Source: Paenibacillus silvae
Lineage (GTDB): Bacteria > Bacillota > Bacilli > Paenibacillales > Paenibacillaceae
Reading direction: 5' to 3'
NCBI RefSeq assembly: GCF_014639235.1
Contig: NZ_BMFU01000004.1
Location: 53,077 to 117,076, forward strand
DNA length: 64,000 nucleotides
The notes under the pieces are model-generated. The model was not told the origin of the DNA and ran no database searches. It was given only the letters and a program-made list of their open reading frames with translations. Numbering within the stretch: position 1 is the stretch's first letter; each line of letters opens with the position of its first letter. Made by a program: the position numbers and the translations under genes. Shown here piece by piece: positions 42,790 to 51,741 of this stretch.

Positions 42790-45444
42790 ATGGACAAGTT
42801 GATTCTTATAGATGGCAATAGCATTATTTATCGGGCATTTTTTGCAATGCCTCCTCTGACGAATTCGAAAGGTCTGCATACCAATGCGGTCTATGGCTTC
42901 ACAACGATGCTGTTAAGGCTGCTTGAGGAGCATAAACCGACACATGTGATGGTGGCGTTTGATGCGGGCAAAGTGACGTTCCGTCATGAGGGTTATCAGG
43001 AGTACAAGGGAGGACGGGAAAAAACACCGCCGGAGCTGTCCGAGCAGTTCCCTTTGCTCAAAGAACTCTTGCAAGGACTCGGAATTGCACAGTTTGAGCT
43101 GGCTGGTTACGAGGCGGATGATATTATCGGAACACTGACCAAACGCGCGGATGATGCAGGCAGACAGGTGCTCGTGGTATCGGGTGACAAGGATATGCTG
43201 CAGCTTGCTTCAGACCATGTACATATCGGGCTGACGCGTAAAGGGGTTACCGAGATTGAGCTGTATGATCCCGCTCAGATTAAGGAACGTTACGGATTAA
43301 CGCCGTTACAAATTATTGATCTGAAAGGTTTAATGGGAGACGCCTCTGATAACATTCCGGGCATTCCAGGGGTAGGGGAGAAAACAGCGCTCAAGCTGCT
43401 GCATCAGTTTGGATCGGTGGAAGAGGTGCTAAGCGGTACAGGTGAGCTGAAGGGCAAGATGAAGGAAAAGATCGAAGCTCACGCCGAGGACGCTCGCATG
43501 AGCAAACAGCTCGCGACCATTCACCGTGAGGTGCCGCTGGAGCAGACGTGGGAGGATATGCAGTTTGATGGACTCAAGGAGGCCAGTGCAGGACCTGCCT
43601 TGGCCAAGCTGGAGTTCAAATCGTTGCTGGAGCGTTTGTCCTTCAGCGGCAGTATCAGCTCTGAGCAAGAAGCGGTTCCCGCTGCTGAAGTTGAATCCAC
43701 AATCGCAACAGAAGATAACCTGGCTGAACTGATTGATGTGCTGGGTTCGATCGATGTGCTCCATGTGGAAACACATGGCGATAACCCCCACCAGGCAAAG
43801 CTGGTCGGCCTTGCTGTGGGCTCAGGGGAGAAGTATATTTACCTTTCTCCTGAGCTGCTTCAGTCCGATGTGGCAGCACCTGTAAGGGAATGGCTCGCAA
43901 ATAGCGATCAGCCGAAGCGCGGGTATGATCTGCATCGGGTGGATCTGGCTTTGCATGCGCATGGCATTGAATTCGCCGGTGCGGCCTTTGATGTGCAGCT
44001 TGCAGCTTATTTGCTTGACCCAACGGAGTCGAATCAGACGATTAGCGGCCTGACGTCCAAGTACGGACTGCCATCACTCGTTGAAGACGACGTCGTCATG
44101 GGCAAAGGCGCCAAGTACAAAGTGCCGGAGGCGGATGTGCTCAGCGACTTCCTGTGCCGGAAAGCGGCTGCGCTGGCTGCAATTATCCCGCTTCAGGAGC
44201 AGGCACTGGAGAGCGATGAGATGAAGTCGCTGTTCCATGAGCTCGAAATGCCGTTATCCCGCATTCTTGCGGATATGGAGAAGCAGGGAATCAAGGCCAA
44301 TACAGCAGATCTGCAGGCTCTCGGCAGTGAATTCGAAGAACAGATCGGTAAACTGATGTCTGAGATTTACAAACTGTCCGGTACGGAATTTAATCTGAAT
44401 TCACCGAGACAGCTGGGTGAGATTTTGTTTGACAAGCTGGGGCTGCCTGTTGTGAAAAAAACAAAAACCGGCTACTCGACAGATGCCGAGGTGCTGGAGA
44501 AGCTGGCCCCGTATAATGATGTGGTGCAGCATATTTTGCAATATCGTCAGCTTGCCAAGCTGCAGTCTACGTATGTTGAAGGTTTGCTGAAAGAGATATC
44601 GGACCGGGATGGCAAGGTGCATACGTTCTATCGGCAGACGATTGCAGCGACAGGACGGCTCAGCAGTCAGTTCCCGAACCTGCAGAACATTCCGATTCGC
44701 ATGGAGGAAGGACGCAAAATTCGGAAGGTATTTGTACCGTCCGAGCCGGGCTGGTCTATTCTCGCCGCAGACTATTCCCAGATTGAGCTGCGTGTACTGG
44801 CTCACATTTCCGATGATGAGCGGCTCAAGGAAGCTTTTGTACACGATATGGATATCCATACCAAGACAGCTTCCGATGTATTCGGCGTCAAGCCGGAGGA
44901 TGTGGACAGCGATATGCGTCGTTCCGCCAAAGCGGTTAACTTCGGTATCGTATATGGCATCAGCGATTACGGCCTTTCCCAGAATCTGCACATTACGCGT
45001 AAGGAAGCGGCGCAGTTTATTGATCAATATTTTGAAATTTTCCAGGGTGTGCGCCGATATATGGATGACATTGTGAAGGATGCACGCCGGGACGGATATG
45101 TCAAAACGATGCTGGAACGTCGTCGTTACCTGCCGGAGATCAATGCAAGCAATTTCAATCTGCGCTCCTTCGCAGAGCGTACGGCGATGAATACACCGAT
45201 TCAGGGCACTGCTGCCGACATCATCAAGCTGGCGATGGTGCAGATGGATGAGGCGCTGCGTGAACGCAAGCTTCAGAGCCGCATGCTGCTTCAGGTACAC
45301 GATGAGCTGGTATTCGAAGTACCGCCAGAGGAGCTGGAGCTGATGAAGGAGCTTGTGCCTTCGGTGATGGAGAAAGCATTGGAGCTGTCGGTGCCACTAA
45401 AAGCAGAGGTTAGCTTTGGACAGAACTGGTACGAGGCGAAATAG
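42790..45444 (+). CDS. polA: DNA polymerase I
   Basis: 884 residues. Order: 5'-3' exonuclease (1-~290; GNSIIYRAFFAMPPL, VVSGDKDMLQLAS, DASDNIPGIPGVGEKTALKL), 3'-5' exonuclease-like domain (~310-470), polymerase (~480-884). Polymerase motifs: A, DYSQIELRVLAHIS with Asp661; B, RRSAKAVNFGIVYGISDYG; C, QVHDELVFEV with Asp838. In the proofreading domain the Asp-x-Glu metal site reads VETHGD, lacking the first Asp, so proofreading is probably absent, as in Geobacillus PolA. Works in repair and Okazaki fragment maturation. First gene of polA-mutM-ytaF-coaE. Confidence 0.97.
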   Translation: MDKLILIDGNSIIYRAFFAMPPLTNSKGLHTNAVYGFTTMLLRLLEEHKPTHVMVAFDAGKVTFRHEGYQEYKGGREKTPPELSEQFPLLKELLQGLGIAQFELAGYEADDIIGTLTKRADDAGRQVLVVSGDKDMLQLASDHVHIGLTRKGVTEIELYDPAQIKERYGLTPLQIIDLKGLMGDASDNIPGIPGVGEKTALKLLHQFGSVEEVLSGTGELKGKMKEKIEAHAEDARMSKQLATIHREVPLEQTWEDMQFDGLKEASAGPALAKLEFKSLLERLSFSGSISSEQEAVPAAEVESTIATEDNLAELIDVLGSIDVLHVETHGDNPHQAKLVGLAVGSGEKYIYLSPELLQSDVAAPVREWLANSDQPKRGYDLHRVDLALHAHGIEFAGAAFDVQLAAYLLDPTESNQTISGLTSKYGLPSLVEDDVVMGKGAKYKVPEADVLSDFLCRKAAALAAIIPLQEQALESDEMKSLFHELEMPLSRILADMEKQGIKANTADLQALGSEFEEQIGKLMSEIYKLSGTEFNLNSPRQLGEILFDKLGLPVVKKTKTGYSTDAEVLEKLAPYNDVVQHILQYRQLAKLQSTYVEGLLKEISDRDGKVHTFYRQTIAATGRLSSQFPNLQNIPIRMEEGRKIRKVFVPSEPGWSILAADYSQIELRVLAHISDDERLKEAFVHDMDIHTKTASDVFGVKPEDVDSDMRRSAKAVNFGIVYGISDYGLSQNLHITRKEAAQFIDQYFEIFQGVRRYMDDIVKDARRDGYVKTMLERRRYLPEINASNFNLRSFAERTAMNTPIQGTAADIIKLAMVQMDEALRERKLQSRMLLQVHDELVFEVPPEELELMKELVPSVMEKALELSVPLKAEVSFGQNWYEAK

Positions 45445-45504
45445 ACAAGAAGGGGTCCCGCTGAGCCTCATCTTCCGTTATAATATAAGGGAGGTGAGAA
45501 CATC

Positions 45505-46356
45505 ATGCCGGAATTGCCGGAAGTCGAAACAGTCAGAAGAACTTTGAATCAGCTCATTGTGGGCAAAACCATTGATCACGTTACCGTTAGCTTGCCGCGG
45601 ATTATTCAGCGGCCGGACGATATAGATGCATTTGCACTGGAACTGGCGGGCCACACTGTGCTTGGCGTCGAGCGTCGGGGCAAATTTTTGCGTATTTTGC
45701 TGGACGGGCTTGTGCTGGTCTCCCATCTGCGGATGGAGGGACGGTATGGTGTGTACAATCAGCACGAAGAGGTGGAGAAGCATACTCATGTGATCTTTCA
45801 CTTCAACGATGGTACGGAATTACGTTACAAGGATGTGCGTCAGTTTGGAACGATGCATCTGTTTAATACAGGTGAAGAACTGGTATCCAAACCACTGATG
45901 AAGCTGGGCCTGGAGCCGCTTGATGAAGCTTTTACCGTTGAAGCGTTCCGTGATGCAGTAGGGAAACGTACAACCAAAATCAAAGCAGTTCTGCTCAATC
46001 AGGCATATGTTGTAGGCATCGGGAATATTTATGTGGACGAGGCTCTCTTCCGCGCAGGTATTCATCCCGAGACGATTGCCAGGACGTTAAGCGAAGCTCA
46101 GCTAAAGGTGCTGCATGAAGCCATTGTGGCTACGTTGCAAGATGCCGTGAATGCTGGAGGCTCATCCATTAAATCCTATGTAAACGGACAAGGCGAGATG
46201 GGCATGTTCCAGCATCAGCTGAAAATTTACGGGCGCAAAGCAGAGCCTTGTGTGACCTGCGGTACGTTGATTGAAAAAAGCGTGGTTGGCGGTCGGGGAA
46301 CGCATTTTTGCCCGAATTGTCAGCCGTTACCGCTCTCAGATCCATCGCTGGCCTGA
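45505..46356 (+). CDS. mutM: Formamidopyrimidine-DNA glycosylase
   Basis: 283 residues. N-terminus PELPEVETVRRTL supplies the catalytic Pro1 (after Met removal) and Glu; a catalytic Lys lies in GVERRGKFLRILLD. The helix-two-turn-helix is followed by the zinc finger CVTCGTLIEKSVVGGRG ... FCPNC. It removes 8-oxoguanine and ring-opened purines with beta/delta lyase activity. ATG follows GGGAGGTGAG, 60 bases after polA, so the two repair genes are likely co-transcribed, as in Bacillus. Confidence 0.96.
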   Translation: MPELPEVETVRRTLNQLIVGKTIDHVTVSLPRIIQRPDDIDAFALELAGHTVLGVERRGKFLRILLDGLVLVSHLRMEGRYGVYNQHEEVEKHTHVIFHFNDGTELRYKDVRQFGTMHLFNTGEELVSKPLMKLGLEPLDEAFTVEAFRDAVGKRTTKIKAVLLNQAYVVGIGNIYVDEALFRAGIHPETIARTLSEAQLKVLHEAIVATLQDAVNAGGSSIKSYVNGQGEMGMFQHQLKIYGRKAEPCVTCGTLIEKSVVGGRGTHFCPNCQPLPLSDPSLA

Positions 46357-46491
46357 ACTGAATGAACGAAATGATGAAATCATAGCACCCTTGGATTCCT
46401 CCCTCCATATACTGATATGGCAGAAATAAGCGGGCATATACCCATACTGGCATCTTCAGTTGGCACGTACCGCACAGGGGAGGAATCAGGG

Positions 46492-47313
46492 GTGCTGCAT
46501 CATTTTATTTCATTACTGGCGCTTGCTTTTGCGGTTAGTTTAGATGGTTTTGGAGTTGGAATTACATATGGACTTCGGAGGACCAAGATTCCGCTCTTGT
46601 CCATTGCTATTATTTCACTTTGTTCGGGATTGGTTATCGCGTTGTCTATGCAGGTTGGGGTGTTATTATCTCATGTCGTGTCACCAGGTGTGGCGTCCGT
46701 TGTGGGAGCATTTATTCTCATTGTGATTGGAGCCTGGTCGCTTTTGCAGCTGATTCGCCGTCGTGGCAAGGAGCGAGAGGAATCAGCCAATGTAGCCTTG
46801 ATTCAGTCAGCACGGGCTCAAAGTCCAACATCAGCGCAAGCAGGAGTGCGTCAGGAACCGTATGTACAAGGAACCGATGCAGCCGATGTAGACCCGCCAT
46901 CGTCATCCAGAGGCAGAAATCAGTTGATGGCACTGGAAATACAGCCTTCGCCAACCGATGGATTGGCAGAACGGATGGTATTCACGCTGGAGCTGCGCAA
47001 GCTTGGCGTGGTCATTCAGATTTTGCGCAGCCCGTCCAAGGCGGATATCGATAATTCGGGCAGTATCTCGACACAGGAGGCGATGTGGCTGGGGATTGCC
47101 TTGTCACTGGATGCGTTCGGAGCTGGTCTTGGCGCGGCGTTACTCGGGTTTCCTACGCTGTGGACTGCGCTGGTCATCGCAGTGTTCAGCGGAGCTTTGC
47201 TGTCGCTCGGCATGAAGGTAGGTTTGCGATTTGCAGCACAGCGCTGGATGCAGAAGCTTGCAATTCTGCCAGCTCTGCTGTTAATGATTATGGGCGTGAT
47301 CAAGCTGTTATAA
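46492..47313 (+). CDS. ytaF: Sporulation membrane protein YtaF (MntP-like)
   Basis: About 273 residues: two blocks of three transmembrane segments (HHFISLLALAFAVSLDGFGV at the start; MWLGIALSLDAFGAGLGAAL in the second) around a long hydrophilic loop (~100-185). Both blocks carry the ALxxDxFGxG pattern of MntP/YtaF proteins. The loop is longer than in B. subtilis YtaF (210 residues). I chose GTG at 46492 because GGGGAGG is about eight bases upstream; the ATG at 46417 gives an unlike N-terminus. Gene order polA-mutM-ytaF-coaE matches Bacillus. Transported ion unknown. Confidence 0.85.
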   Translation: MLHHFISLLALAFAVSLDGFGVGITYGLRRTKIPLLSIAIISLCSGLVIALSMQVGVLLSHVVSPGVASVVGAFILIVIGAWSLLQLIRRRGKEREESANVALIQSARAQSPTSAQAGVRQEPYVQGTDAADVDPPSSSRGRNQLMALEIQPSPTDGLAERMVFTLELRKLGVVIQILRSPSKADIDNSGSISTQEAMWLGIALSLDAFGAGLGAALLGFPTLWTALVIAVFSGALLSLGMKVGLRFAAQRWMQKLAILPALLLMIMGVIKLL

Positions 47314-47367
47314 GGTTGATAGCAGCTGTTGTAAAGCATGATAATGAAGCTGTTATGAGGTGAAACG

Positions 47368-47964
47368 ATGAATATAGGCTTAACTGGCGGAATCGCAACA
47401 GGCAAAAGCAGTGTTTCCGCCTATCTCGCCAGTAAGGGAGCGCTGCTCATCGATGCAGACGTTATCGCCCGGGAAGTCATGATGCCCGGGCATCCCGTTT
47501 TGGCTGCCGCTGTTCAGCGGTTTGGACAAGCCATACTGAATGCGGACGGAACACTGGATCGGAAAAAGCTGGGAAGTATTGTGTTTCAGCATCCTGAGGA
47601 ACGTAAAGCACTCGAGGCGATCACACATCCAGCCATACGGAAGGAGATGCGTGAGAGGGCCGCTGCATACGAAATGCAGTATCCAGACAAGCTGGTGGTG
47701 TCGGATATTCCACTGCTGTACGAGTCGGGCCTCGAGGACGGCTTTGAGGAAATCATGGTGGTGTATGTGCCTAGAGAGGTGCAGCTGGAACGTTTAATGA
47801 GCCGTGACCAGATGACTCTAGCTGACGCTGAAGCACGTATTGCGGCACAGATGGATATTGAACGTAAAAAAGAGCGAGCGAACATCGTTATTGATAACAG
47901 CGGTTCTTGGGCTCAGACGGAGAAGCAGCTTCAAGCATTTTTGACACGTAAGGGTCTGCTATGA
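47368..47964 (+). CDS. coaE: Dephospho-CoA kinase
   Basis: 198 residues, last step of coenzyme A synthesis. P-loop GLTGGIATGKSS (residues 4-15), DADVIAREVM, HPAIRKEMRE and DIPLLYESGLEDGFEEI are standard CoaE motifs. ATG follows TGAGGTGAA. The stop overlaps the next start by four bases (ATGA). Confidence 0.96.
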   Translation: MNIGLTGGIATGKSSVSAYLASKGALLIDADVIAREVMMPGHPVLAAAVQRFGQAILNADGTLDRKKLGSIVFQHPEERKALEAITHPAIRKEMRERAAAYEMQYPDKLVVSDIPLLYESGLEDGFEEIMVVYVPREVQLERLMSRDQMTLADAEARIAAQMDIERKKERANIVIDNSGSWAQTEKQLQAFLTRKGLL

Positions 47965-48524
47965 AGATATTACGCAAAAAACGTGTACTGCTGATCATGT
48001 TCATTTCCTTTGTACTTGTATTATTTCTGAACACCAATTGGATGGCGTGGTTCTACCCGATCCAGTATAAGGAAGAGATTCGGGCACAATCCCAGAGTTA
48101 TGAGGTGGACCCGTTCCTGATCGCTTCGATTATTAAGGTCGAGACCAATTTTAAAACAAGTAAAGAATCCAAACGCGGTGCCATCGGGCTGATGCAGCTT
48201 ATGCCGGACACGGCTAACTGGATTCTGGAACAAGCCAAAATTCCGAATACATCGCTGGAGGAGCTTAAACATGAGCCTGAACGTAATATCCAACTTGGCA
48301 CATGGTACTTGCGTAATCTGTCGGATCAGTTCCATGGCAACGAAATCGTGATGATTGCTGCATATAATGCCGGACCTGGCAAAGTCAGCAGCTGGTTGAA
48401 AAATGGCGTATGGGATGGCAAACTTGAAACGGTAAAGGATATTCCTTTTGGCGAAACACGCCACTATGTACAACGGGTTATTTACTATTATAATCAGTAT
48501 GTGAAGATCTACGATACGTTCTGA
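47961..48524 (+). CDS. Membrane-anchored lytic transglycosylase (SLT domain)
   Basis: 187 residues: N-terminal membrane anchor (~8-24), then an SLT domain with catalytic Glu61 in IIKVETNFKTSKESKRGAIG, GLMQLMPDTANWI, and AAYNAGPGKVSSWL. These enzymes cleave peptidoglycan with formation of anhydro-muramic acid. Coupled to coaE by a 4-base overlap, as also seen in Bacillus relatives. Role in spore or vegetative wall not determined. Confidence 0.9.
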   Translation: MKILRKKRVLLIMFISFVLVLFLNTNWMAWFYPIQYKEEIRAQSQSYEVDPFLIASIIKVETNFKTSKESKRGAIGLMQLMPDTANWILEQAKIPNTSLEELKHEPERNIQLGTWYLRNLSDQFHGNEIVMIAAYNAGPGKVSSWLKNGVWDGKLETVKDIPFGETRHYVQRVIYYYNQYVKIYDTF

Positions 48525-48621
48525 TGGGATTGCTGAAAATAGGATAAGCAGAAGCACGGAGCAGACCGGTAATATACCGGCCGCCCCATGCTCCTCTGTG
48601 TAACGTATTACGATGCAGATA

Positions 48622-48843
48622 TTATTGGTATTGACCTGCCAATTGCTGTTCTGCAATTGTTACCAGACGCTTCGTGATGTATCCACCGATCGAACCGTTC
48701 TCGTAAGAAGTCATGTTACCTTGGTATCCATCTTGTGGGATGCTGATTCCGAGTTCTTGAGCTACTTCGTATTTCATTTGCTCCAGAGCTGCGGAAGCTT
48801 TAGTTACTACCAAGTTGTTGGAGTTACCGTTGCTTTGTGCCAT
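48622..48843 (-). CDS. Alpha/beta-type small acid-soluble spore protein
   Basis: 73 residues: a start rich in Ser/Asn/Gly, the germination-protease site region LEQMKYEVAQELGIS, and the conserved GNMTSYENGSIGGYITKRLV helix. These proteins coat spore DNA and protect it from UV and heat, then are degraded as an amino-acid source. ATG at 48843 follows GAGGAGGTGAA. A sigma-G-like promoter lies about 30 bases upstream. Confidence 0.95.
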   Translation of the reverse strand: MAQSNGNSNNLVVTKASAALEQMKYEVAQELGISIPQDGYQGNMTSYENGSIGGYITKRLVTIAEQQLAGQYQ

Positions 48844-48873
48844 TGCTGTTCACCTCCTCGCGGTTGGTAAAAG

Positions 48874-48903
48874 TATTATGTGTCGCCAATACGATTTTCA
48901 TAA
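48874..48903 (-). promoter_or_regulatory. Sigma-G-like promoter of the SASP gene
   Basis: On the minus strand CATAATA (48880-48874) fits the forespore sigma-G -10 element. TTATGAA (48903-48897) sits 16 bases before it as a weaker -35. The fit is expected for a SASP gene. Confidence 0.5.
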
Positions 48904-48958
48904 CAAAACAGGATCAGGGAATATGTGGTAAAAAGTAAAACGTGGGAAGTGATCTAAT

Positions 48959-49426
48959 TTGAAATGTCCTTATTGTGGTTATCTGGGCACGAAAGTGCTG
49001 GATTCCAGACCAGCCAATGAATCGAAATCCATCCGCCGCCGCCGCGAATGCGAGCAGTGTGCCAGAAGGTTCACTACCTTCGAAATGATCGAGGAAACAC
49101 CGTTGATTGTTATTAAAAAGGATGGCAGCAGGGAAGAGTTCAGCCGTGACAAAATTTTGCGTGGCCTGATTCGTGCTTGTGAGAAACGTCCTGTTTCGGT
49201 AGAGACACTGGAGATGATGGTATCTGAAGTGGAAAAGTCACTGCGCAATACAGCCGAAGCTGAAGTTGAGAGCCGCCAGATTGGCGAGCTGTTAATGGAG
49301 CAGCTGTTTCCTGTGGATGAAGTGGCTTATGTACGCTTTGCGTCCGTGTACCGCCAGTTCAAAGACATCAACATGTTTATGAAAGAGCTGAAATCGCTGC
49401 TGTCCAAAGAAGAGCTGGAGGACTAG
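48959..49426 (+). CDS. nrdR: Transcriptional repressor NrdR
   Basis: 155 residues. Zinc ribbon with Cys3, Cys6, Cys31 and Cys34 (KCPYCGYLGTKVLDSRP ... CEQC), then an ATP-cone domain (~49-139, VIKKDGSREEFSRDKILRGL). It represses ribonucleotide reductase genes when dATP is bound. The start is a TTG at 48959, which gives the conserved CPYCG start; no ATG is possible at the right place. Ribosome site is modest. Confidence 0.93.
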   Translation: MKCPYCGYLGTKVLDSRPANESKSIRRRRECEQCARRFTTFEMIEETPLIVIKKDGSREEFSRDKILRGLIRACEKRPVSVETLEMMVSEVEKSLRNTAEAEVESRQIGELLMEQLFPVDEVAYVRFASVYRQFKDINMFMKELKSLLSKEELED

Positions 49427-49696
49427 TATCGTGGGGAAAAGGAGAAGAGCAATCCGGGGTTATATTTTGATATGTGCCCGCATCATGAATGTTCTTCTCC
49501 ATATGATTTCGGTGATTGAAAACCTCTTAATGAAAAACGGGATTATCGGTCTATCCATACCTGGAAAAAGTTTTTGGTGAAAATAGTTATCGGAAATAAT
49601 AGATAGCGGATTATTTAAGTAGACGTAAACGAATTAGACAATAGAATGGCGTCAATATGGGGAATGAAAAATATTACATATTTTAAATAAACAAAC

Positions 49697-49725
49697 AAAA
49701 GACCCTATAGAAATAGGGTCTTTAA
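49697..49725 (-). terminator. Terminator of tRNA-Ala
   Basis: GACCCTAT/ATAGGGTC stem with a four-base loop, T-rich on the minus strand (TTTTGTTTGTTT), directly beyond the tRNA 3' end. Confidence 0.85.
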
Positions 49726-49729
49726 ATTA

Positions 49730-49801
49730 TGGAGCGTAGGGGGGTCGAACCCCTGACCTCTTCGCTGCCAGCGAAGCGTTCTCCCACTGAACTAACGCCC
49801 C
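49730..49801 (-). tRNA. tRNA-Ala (anticodon GGC)
   Basis: On the minus strand a 72-base cloverleaf: acceptor GGGGCGT/ACGCTCC, D arm GTTC...GAAC, anticodon stem CTTCG/CGAAG with loop CTGGCAG giving anticodon GGC, T arm AGGGG-TTCGACC-CCCCT, discriminator A. The CCA end is not encoded. It is isolated, between nrdR and the siderophore locus, with its own terminator. The 300 bases between nrdR and this gene show nothing else. Confidence 0.93.
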
Positions 49802-49974
49802 AAGACGAATACAAAAATTAATATATCACTTAAATATTAAGCAGTCAATGTTTGTTTTATCTTTCGTAGCAATGTTATATTTGCGAATAAAGACGTTCAA
49901 ATTTTGAAAGAGGAATGAAGAAACGTTCAATGTAGTTCAGGATTGCAGGCATACCAGTTACGGAGGATCAGAAA

Positions 49975-51627
49975 ATGAACAAAACGGAATGGGCAGAGTC
50001 CACTTTTCCAATATATACAGCAGACCGCATTCGATCATTATATTGTACATCAACGATGCCGATCCATCGTTTGGATGTGAATTTCACCGTTCTGATGGCT
50101 GTTTCCAGTGGAAAAGGTACACTTCATCTGAACGATGGACTGTACGAACTTGCCGAAGGCATGGCAATCCTTATTCCAGTCAAAAGCAATGCGTTTATAC
50201 AGACTGATCTGATGCATCCTCTCCATATATATACGCTCTCTATCAGCACACAGGAACAAACAAGGTTATCGACAACAGGAACGATGGGACGGACAAGTGT
50301 CTTAACCTCGGAGTCATCTATGCAGCTGTTTCCGTATGAACCTGTAATCGTAGCACAGCTGGAAGAGTTGTATATTCATCGCTTGCCTGGCAACGAAAGC
50401 AGGCATTTGAGGAATCAAATTCTTTTTCATCAGGTTCTGCTGAATATGCTGGAGCATATGGAAGCCGGATATGGTGCGAGTGATCAGCCATCCATGGAAC
50501 GCAGCATTACATATATGGAAAAAAACTTTAATAAGAAAATAACAACTGAAGGGCTCTCTGAAATGGCGGGAGTCAGCCGTTCACACTATTCTATTCTGTT
50601 TAAGCAGCTTACCGGATTTTCTCCCAACGAATATCTATCACGGCTGCGTGTTCACCGGGCCAAAGAATTGTTAATCAAGGGGGCGGATTCGCTCCGAGAG
50701 ATTGCATTGAAGGTTGGATATAAGGATGAATTTTATCTCAGCCGCCGCTTCAAACAACAGACAGGCGAAAGTCCTTCCGGATATACACGCCGCAGACCAT
50801 TTCAACATGTGGCAGTATGGCATACACCTTATGCGAGTCATGTGATGTTGCTTGGCTTGGTGCCATCGCTTATCATCTCGGAAAGCAGCGAATATGCGAG
50901 CACAGAGGGTATGCATGCCACTCAATCGATGCGGTTTATTCATTCCGACAGTTCACCTGAACAAGTGAAATTCGCTTTGCTCGATGCCGATATTGAGCTA
51001 GTTATTGCTGCAAATCAGCATCTGGCTCTAAATGGATTAGGTTCTGAAAGTCTGCGATTTGTCGCACCCATTGCTGAAATTCCGTGGATGGAGCTTGGTT
51101 GGAAAGAACATCTGCGTCTCATTGCGCAGGCGGTTCAGCGGAGTGAGAAGGCAGAGCGATGGCTGGCGGAATTCGAGAGAGAGGAACAGCATGCACGTGC
51201 AGTGATTCAGAAGAGCGGGCTTGAAAATGAGACGTTGACGATTCTGGTCATTAAACCGGATATGCTGCAAATTTACGGAGCAAGAAACGTCGGGTATGTG
51301 ATGTATCAATCCCTCGGGTTGCGCCCATCGGAGAGGATTGCCCAGGAAATACAGCGGCTTGGGGATCAGTTCCATTCCGTAACGATTCAGTTGTCCGAGC
51401 TTGTTCATTATGAAAGTGACTGGATGATCGTTATCATTTTCCCCGATGAAAAGGGTTCTTCAGCTCACTTGGAAAGCATATTGGAGTCTGATCACTGGAA
51501 AGGACTTGCCGCAGTGCAGCATAATCGAATCATTCATCTTAATCAGGACGAGTGGGTTCCGTACAATCCGATTTCAATTCGTCTGCAGTTGGAGCGTGCG
51601 CTCCAATTATGGACAGGCGTGCAATAG
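49975..51627 (+). CDS. Btr-like AraC regulator fused to a siderophore-binding domain
   Basis: 550 residues: cupin-like N-terminus (~20-110), AraC helix-turn-helix pair (~175-275, TEGLSEMAGVSRSHYSILFK then REIALKVGYKDEFYLSRRFK), then a periplasmic-binding-protein-like domain (~285-548, LLGLVPSLIISESSEYASTE). This is the layout of B. subtilis Btr, which binds bacillibactin in the cytosol and activates its transporter. The siderophore ABC genes follow directly, so it likely activates them with ferric siderophore as inducer. ATG follows TTACGGAGGATC. Confidence 0.87.
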   Translation: MNKTEWAESTFPIYTADRIRSLYCTSTMPIHRLDVNFTVLMAVSSGKGTLHLNDGLYELAEGMAILIPVKSNAFIQTDLMHPLHIYTLSISTQEQTRLSTTGTMGRTSVLTSESSMQLFPYEPVIVAQLEELYIHRLPGNESRHLRNQILFHQVLLNMLEHMEAGYGASDQPSMERSITYMEKNFNKKITTEGLSEMAGVSRSHYSILFKQLTGFSPNEYLSRLRVHRAKELLIKGADSLREIALKVGYKDEFYLSRRFKQQTGESPSGYTRRRPFQHVAVWHTPYASHVMLLGLVPSLIISESSEYASTEGMHATQSMRFIHSDSSPEQVKFALLDADIELVIAANQHLALNGLGSESLRFVAPIAEIPWMELGWKEHLRLIAQAVQRSEKAERWLAEFEREEQHARAVIQKSGLENETLTILVIKPDMLQIYGARNVGYVMYQSLGLRPSERIAQEIQRLGDQFHSVTIQLSELVHYESDWMIVIIFPDEKGSSAHLESILESDHWKGLAAVQHNRIIHLNQDEWVPYNPISIRLQLERALQLWTGVQ

Positions 51628-51696
51628 TCCAAGCATTTTTTCAAACAAAAAGGCATGGTTAGGTTTATCCTGCATGCCTATAATTAGCTATGGTAA

Positions 51697-51711
51697 TGAG
51701 AATGATTTTCA
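51697..51711 (+). promoter_or_regulatory. Fur box before the siderophore transporter
   Basis: TGAGAATGATTTTCA matches the 7-1-7 Fur consensus TGATAATNATTATCA at 12 of 14 specified positions and lies 30 bases before the binding-protein start. It should repress the transporter when iron is plentiful. Confidence 0.75.
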
Positions 51712-51741
51712 TATTCAAAGAAAAAGGGAGAGAGTCATTTT

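Noticed and set aside
48555..48597. Hairpin between the lytic transglycosylase and SASP genes
   Set aside because: GGAGCA/TGCTCC and CCGGT/ACCGG pairs exist, but there is no T run; too weak to call a terminator.
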